This document shows, piece after piece, positions 47,652-49,942 of a stretch of DNA of 49,942 nt. Positions within the stretch are counted from its first letter, which is position 1. Every line of letters starts with the position of its first letter. The stretch comes from Ignavibacteriaceae bacterium (GTDB lineage: Bacteria; Bacteroidota; Ignavibacteria; Ignavibacteriales; Ignavibacteriaceae). A model generated the notes under the pieces. The model saw only the letters and a program-made list of their open reading frames with translations, had not been told where the DNA came from and searched no databases. A program made the position numbers and the translations under genes. The DNA is taken from NCBI GenBank assembly GCA_031292455.1, contig JARLHC010000013.1, forward strand, positions 1-49,942, written 5' to 3'.

Positions 47652-48899
47652 CTACTCTTCTTCTTCAAACTGCGATTTAATTGTTTCTATAATGAAGGCA
47701 ATCTTCTCATCATCAAGCCCTTCAATTTCTTTTAATTTTTCAGGACCAGCGGTAAGAACTTCAATCGCTGTATCATACCTATGATTTATCAGCAATTCAT
47801 AAATATCATTTCCGAGCTCTTCTTTTATATCGATAAGTTCGATGTCTTCTTCATACTCTTCGAACGGTTTTTCTTCTCTTAATATTTCAATTTCGTAACC
47901 TGTAAGCTTCATAGCCAGACGTATGTTCACTCCATTGCGACCTACGATCAAGGAAACCTGGTCACTGTCTGCGGTTACAACAGCTTTTTTTGCATGTGTA
48001 TCTATATCAATCTTCTTGAGTTTAGCAGGAGCAAGAGATCTCTGGATAAAGACCAAAGGATCTTCAGAATAGTTTATTACATCGATATTCTCGTTGTTTA
48101 ATTCTCTAACTATTGCATGAATTCTAACTCCTTTCATTCCGACACAAGCGCCTACAGCATCAATTCTTTTATCGCCTGATTCGACAGCTACTTTTGCTCT
48201 TTCCCCGGGTTCGCGGGCAATAGCTTTAAGTTCAATAATACCGTCATATATTTCCGGAATTTCGATCTCAAATAATCTGCGGAGAAACATATTATCAGAC
48301 CTTGAAATAATGATCAAGGGTCCAGAGTTACCTTTCTTAACTTCCTTAACAATACCCCGGATAGTTTCACCCTTTTTGTATCTTTCATAAGGAATCTGCT
48401 CATTGCGTGGAAGCAACAGCTCATTCTTATTATGATTTACCAGGATATCGTTTTTGCGGATCTGATAAATATCGCCGACAACAATCTCGCCAAGGAGTTC
48501 ATTGTATTCATTATAAATAATATCTTTTTCAAGTTCACGTATTTTCTGATTAAGGCTTTGTTTGGCTAAAGTAACCAATCTTCTACCAAGGCTTGTGAGT
48601 TCAATTTTTTCGACATAATCGTCCCCGACCTCGAGTTCATCCTCATTTCCTTTTTTGTTGATTTCTTCAAGACTGACTTGGGTATTAGGATCGGTTACCT
48701 GATCAACAACTGATCTCTCAAGAAATATTTCAATATCTCCCCTATCCATATTAACGACGACATCAAATTTAGCTTCCTCGCCATATTTCTTTTTTACAAG
48801 TAGACCAAATATCTCCTCAAGAATGCCACCAAGAACATCCTTATCTATTCCCTTATCTCTTACCATCTGGGCAAAGGATTCAACAATATCGAAATTCAT
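47652..48899 (-). CDS. nusA: Transcription termination/antitermination protein NusA
   Basis: 415 residues. Binds RNA polymerase and nascent RNA, promoting pausing, intrinsic termination and antitermination. NusA N domain (1-130), S1 (about 135-200), then two KH domains (KGVRIHAIVRELNNENIDVI and VSLIVGRNGVNIRLAMKLTG). A short C-terminal helix-hairpin-helix unit (EKLKEIEGLDDEKIAFIIE) replaces the long acidic repeats of E. coli NusA. Strong SD GGAGG. Between rimP and infB, as in most bacteria. Confidence 0.97.
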   Translation of the reverse strand: MNFDIVESFAQMVRDKGIDKDVLGGILEEIFGLLVKKKYGEEAKFDVVVNMDRGDIEIFLERSVVDQVTDPNTQVSLEEINKKGNEDELEVGDDYVEKIELTSLGRRLVTLAKQSLNQKIRELEKDIIYNEYNELLGEIVVGDIYQIRKNDILVNHNKNELLLPRNEQIPYERYKKGETIRGIVKEVKKGNSGPLIIISRSDNMFLRRLFEIEIPEIYDGIIELKAIAREPGERAKVAVESGDKRIDAVGACVGMKGVRIHAIVRELNNENIDVINYSEDPLVFIQRSLAPAKLKKIDIDTHAKKAVVTADSDQVSLIVGRNGVNIRLAMKLTGYEIEILREEKPFEEYEEDIELIDIKEELGNDIYELLINHRYDTAIEVLTAGPEKLKEIEGLDDEKIAFIIETIKSQFEEEE

Positions 48900-48914
48900 T
48901 AAACGACCTCCAGT

Positions 48915-49370
48915 TTAGGAAAAACTTACTATTACTTTAGCTTTTTTAATGTTATTAAAATTTATACTGATTTCATTCTGATTTGAAAGGAAAACAAGAG
49001 TATCTCCTTCCACTCTGACCAACTTTCCCGAAAGTTTTTTTGTTTCATCATTTGAAAAATAGCTTACATCAAACTTACGGTTTACGTGCTTGGGGAACTG
49101 TTTTAAGAATTTTAACGGTCTCTCAATACCGGGAGAGGATACATCCAAGCGGTACCTTGAGTTAAGAAGGACATTGTCTTCAATTCTTGAATTAATTAAA
49201 CGATTTAATTCAGCCAGATCCTCAGCTGTTACATTCTTTTCGCCATCAACAAATATTTCAATGATCCATTCTTTAGGATTACCTCTAAAGACGAAATCGA
49301 CCATAAAGAATTTTTTATCTTCTATGATCCCGTTGGCGATATTATAAATATTTTTTTCTTCTAAATTCAT
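48915..49370 (-). CDS. rimP: Ribosome maturation factor RimP
   Basis: 151 residues. Assists 30S assembly before RbfA acts. DFVFRGNPKEWIIEIFVDGE, DLAELNRLINSRIEDN and LDVSSPGIERPLKFLKQF (the family signature) are clear, followed by a C-terminal SH3-like domain with LSGKLVRVEGDTLVFL. First gene of the rimP-nusA-infB operon. It has no ordinary SD: the only purine-rich stretch before the ATG (AGGGCG) is in the arm of a leader hairpin at 49382-49399. Confidence 0.93.
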   Translation of the reverse strand: MNLEEKNIYNIANGIIEDKKFFMVDFVFRGNPKEWIIEIFVDGEKNVTAEDLAELNRLINSRIEDNVLLNSRYRLDVSSPGIERPLKFLKQFPKHVNRKFDVSYFSNDETKKLSGKLVRVEGDTLVFLSNQNEISINFNNIKKAKVIVSFS

Positions 49371-49381
49371 ACAAATAAAAA

Positions 49382-49399
49382 TCGCCCTTGAGAGGGCGA
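49382..49399 (-). promoter_or_regulatory. Attenuator-like hairpin in the rimP-nusA operon leader
   Basis: 7-bp GC-rich stem TCGCCCT (49382-49388) with AGGGCGA (49393-49399), 4-nt loop, followed on the minus strand by five Ts (49377-49381) and then, within 10 nt, the rimP ATG. It has the shape of an intrinsic terminator placed inside the leader of the operon that encodes NusA. It could also hide the only possible SD. Confidence 0.6.
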
Positions 49400-49942
49400 A
49401 CTAGAGAGCGTAAAATTAGCATTAATTATATCCATAAGCAAGAAGATGTGTTTTAAATAAAGACAGAAACATTATTTTTGTATTTGGAGGGAATAATGTG
49501 AGTGGTGGGTGAAATTTACGTTTTCTGAAAGAATTCTTATTTTTGATAAAGGGGAGAGATACTGAAATTCTTAATAATGAAAAAGCAGAAAAACGGCTGA
49601 TACTGAAGAATTTGCCAAAAACAGAGGGTGTGATTTGGCATTAAACTTGTTGCCTACATAAATGACAAAAAGTTAAAGGGGAAAGGGACGGAAGGGGGAT
49701 TATTTCAAACCTATTAAATAAAATCAAGTTTCCCGAAACCGCTTTACAGTCGCTTTAATGTCGCTTTATAGTCGCTTTAAGGAATCAGCGATGACAGGTA
49801 ATTCATAAATATTCCATTAGAAATCAGGGGAGTTGTTGTTTGTAAAAAATTGTTACAATTTAATGGCAAACCAATAATATTATATTGAGACAAGGAAATA
49901 GACATACTTAAAAACGAGTTTTGGGGGCTTAAAGGGAAAAAA
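49400..49942. other. Upstream region of the rimP operon without recognisable gene
   Basis: About 540 bases with no convincing ORF or RNA gene. A TATAAT -10 box on the minus strand at 49425-49430 could start the rimP operon about 48-50 nt before the ATG; no good -35 box is seen at 17 nt. Near 49614-49639 a GCCAAA/TTTGGC inverted repeat is present. At 49733-49776 there is an 11-nt tandem repeat block. Unlike in E. coli, no initiator tRNA gene precedes rimP here. Confidence 0.45.
49733..49776. repeat. Four tandem 11-nt repeats (block B)
   Basis: Four consecutive 11-nt units at 49733-49743, 49744-49754, 49755-49765 and 49766-49776. Each ends in CGCT and the last three follow TTANNGTCGCT. The first (CCGAAACCGCT) resembles the units of block A at 5890-5922. 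A degenerate fifth unit may follow. Confidence 0.7.

Noticed and set aside
49635-49651. Sigma-54-like promoter TTGGCA...TTGT on the plus strand
   Set aside because: The -12 element has GT instead of GC and no gene follows on the plus strand before the window ends.

Overview
This is an AT-rich bacterial chromosomal segment with a dense, mostly minus-strand gene layout. Gene content points to the FCB group, most likely Ignavibacteriota or a close Bacteroidota/Chlorobi relative. The pointers are a SprA-type (type IX secretion) sequence, a DUF2723 membrane protein, a GlmU-like protein of the NTP_transf_4 type, a type B ribosomal protein L31 and the envelope genes. The lineage is an inference; no rRNA is present to confirm it. 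The odd length and truncated left edge suggest a metagenomic contig. I found no tRNA, rRNA, CRISPR array, insertion sequence or prophage.

Layout. 1-6 kb: the N-terminus of a DUF2723 protein cut by the window edge, a solitary SprA-like lipoprotein, a DEAD-box helicase, an OB-fold lipoprotein, and a divergent PLP-dependent sulfur amino acid enzyme split by one in-frame TGA. 6-8.2 kb: truA-queD-queE (tRNA pseudouridine and queuosine precursor synthesis) divergent from rpsT. 8.2-15.3 kb: envelope polysaccharide genes, namely a GlmU-like nucleotidyltransferase, an O-antigen ligase/polymerase, an MsbA-like flippase, a GT9 heptosyltransferase-like enzyme and a WaaE-like GT2. 15.3-28.7 kb: a long minus-strand run with a site-2 protease, xerD, a PgpH-like c-di-AMP phosphodiesterase, a HAD phosphatase, a STAS protein, ligA, a RodZ-like protein, rsmB, a second sugar nucleotidyltransferase, a GT2, rpmE and an ECF sigma/anti-sigma pair. 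28.7-38.5 kb: holA, two tandem cyclophilins, uppP, a beta-barrel protein, a flippase-like membrane protein, lolA, ftsK, comB and gcvT. 38.5-49.4 kb: rng and then the classical translation/RNA operon, which in transcription order reads rimP-nusA-infB-rbfA-truB-ribF-rpsO-pnp.

How the genes work together. The right end is a conserved expression-machinery operon (ribosome maturation, transcription elongation, initiation factor 2, tRNA modification, flavin synthesis, S15, PNPase) with an RNase G gene just beyond it. The middle concerns the cell envelope: lipid carrier recycling (UppP), lipoprotein trafficking (LolA), LPS-type glycan assembly and export, and shape and division (RodZ-like, FtsK).

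Most unusual points: the stand-alone SprA-like lipoprotein; the single TGA interrupting an otherwise intact PLP enzyme; a hairpin plus T-tract directly before the rimP-nusA operon; a promoter with a perfect inverted repeat before the GT9 gene; an AUG-stop mini-ORF before the flippase-like gene; and two blocks of 11-nt tandem repeats in intergenic DNA. I do not see a clearly new multi-gene defence or mobile system; most of the window is core genome.
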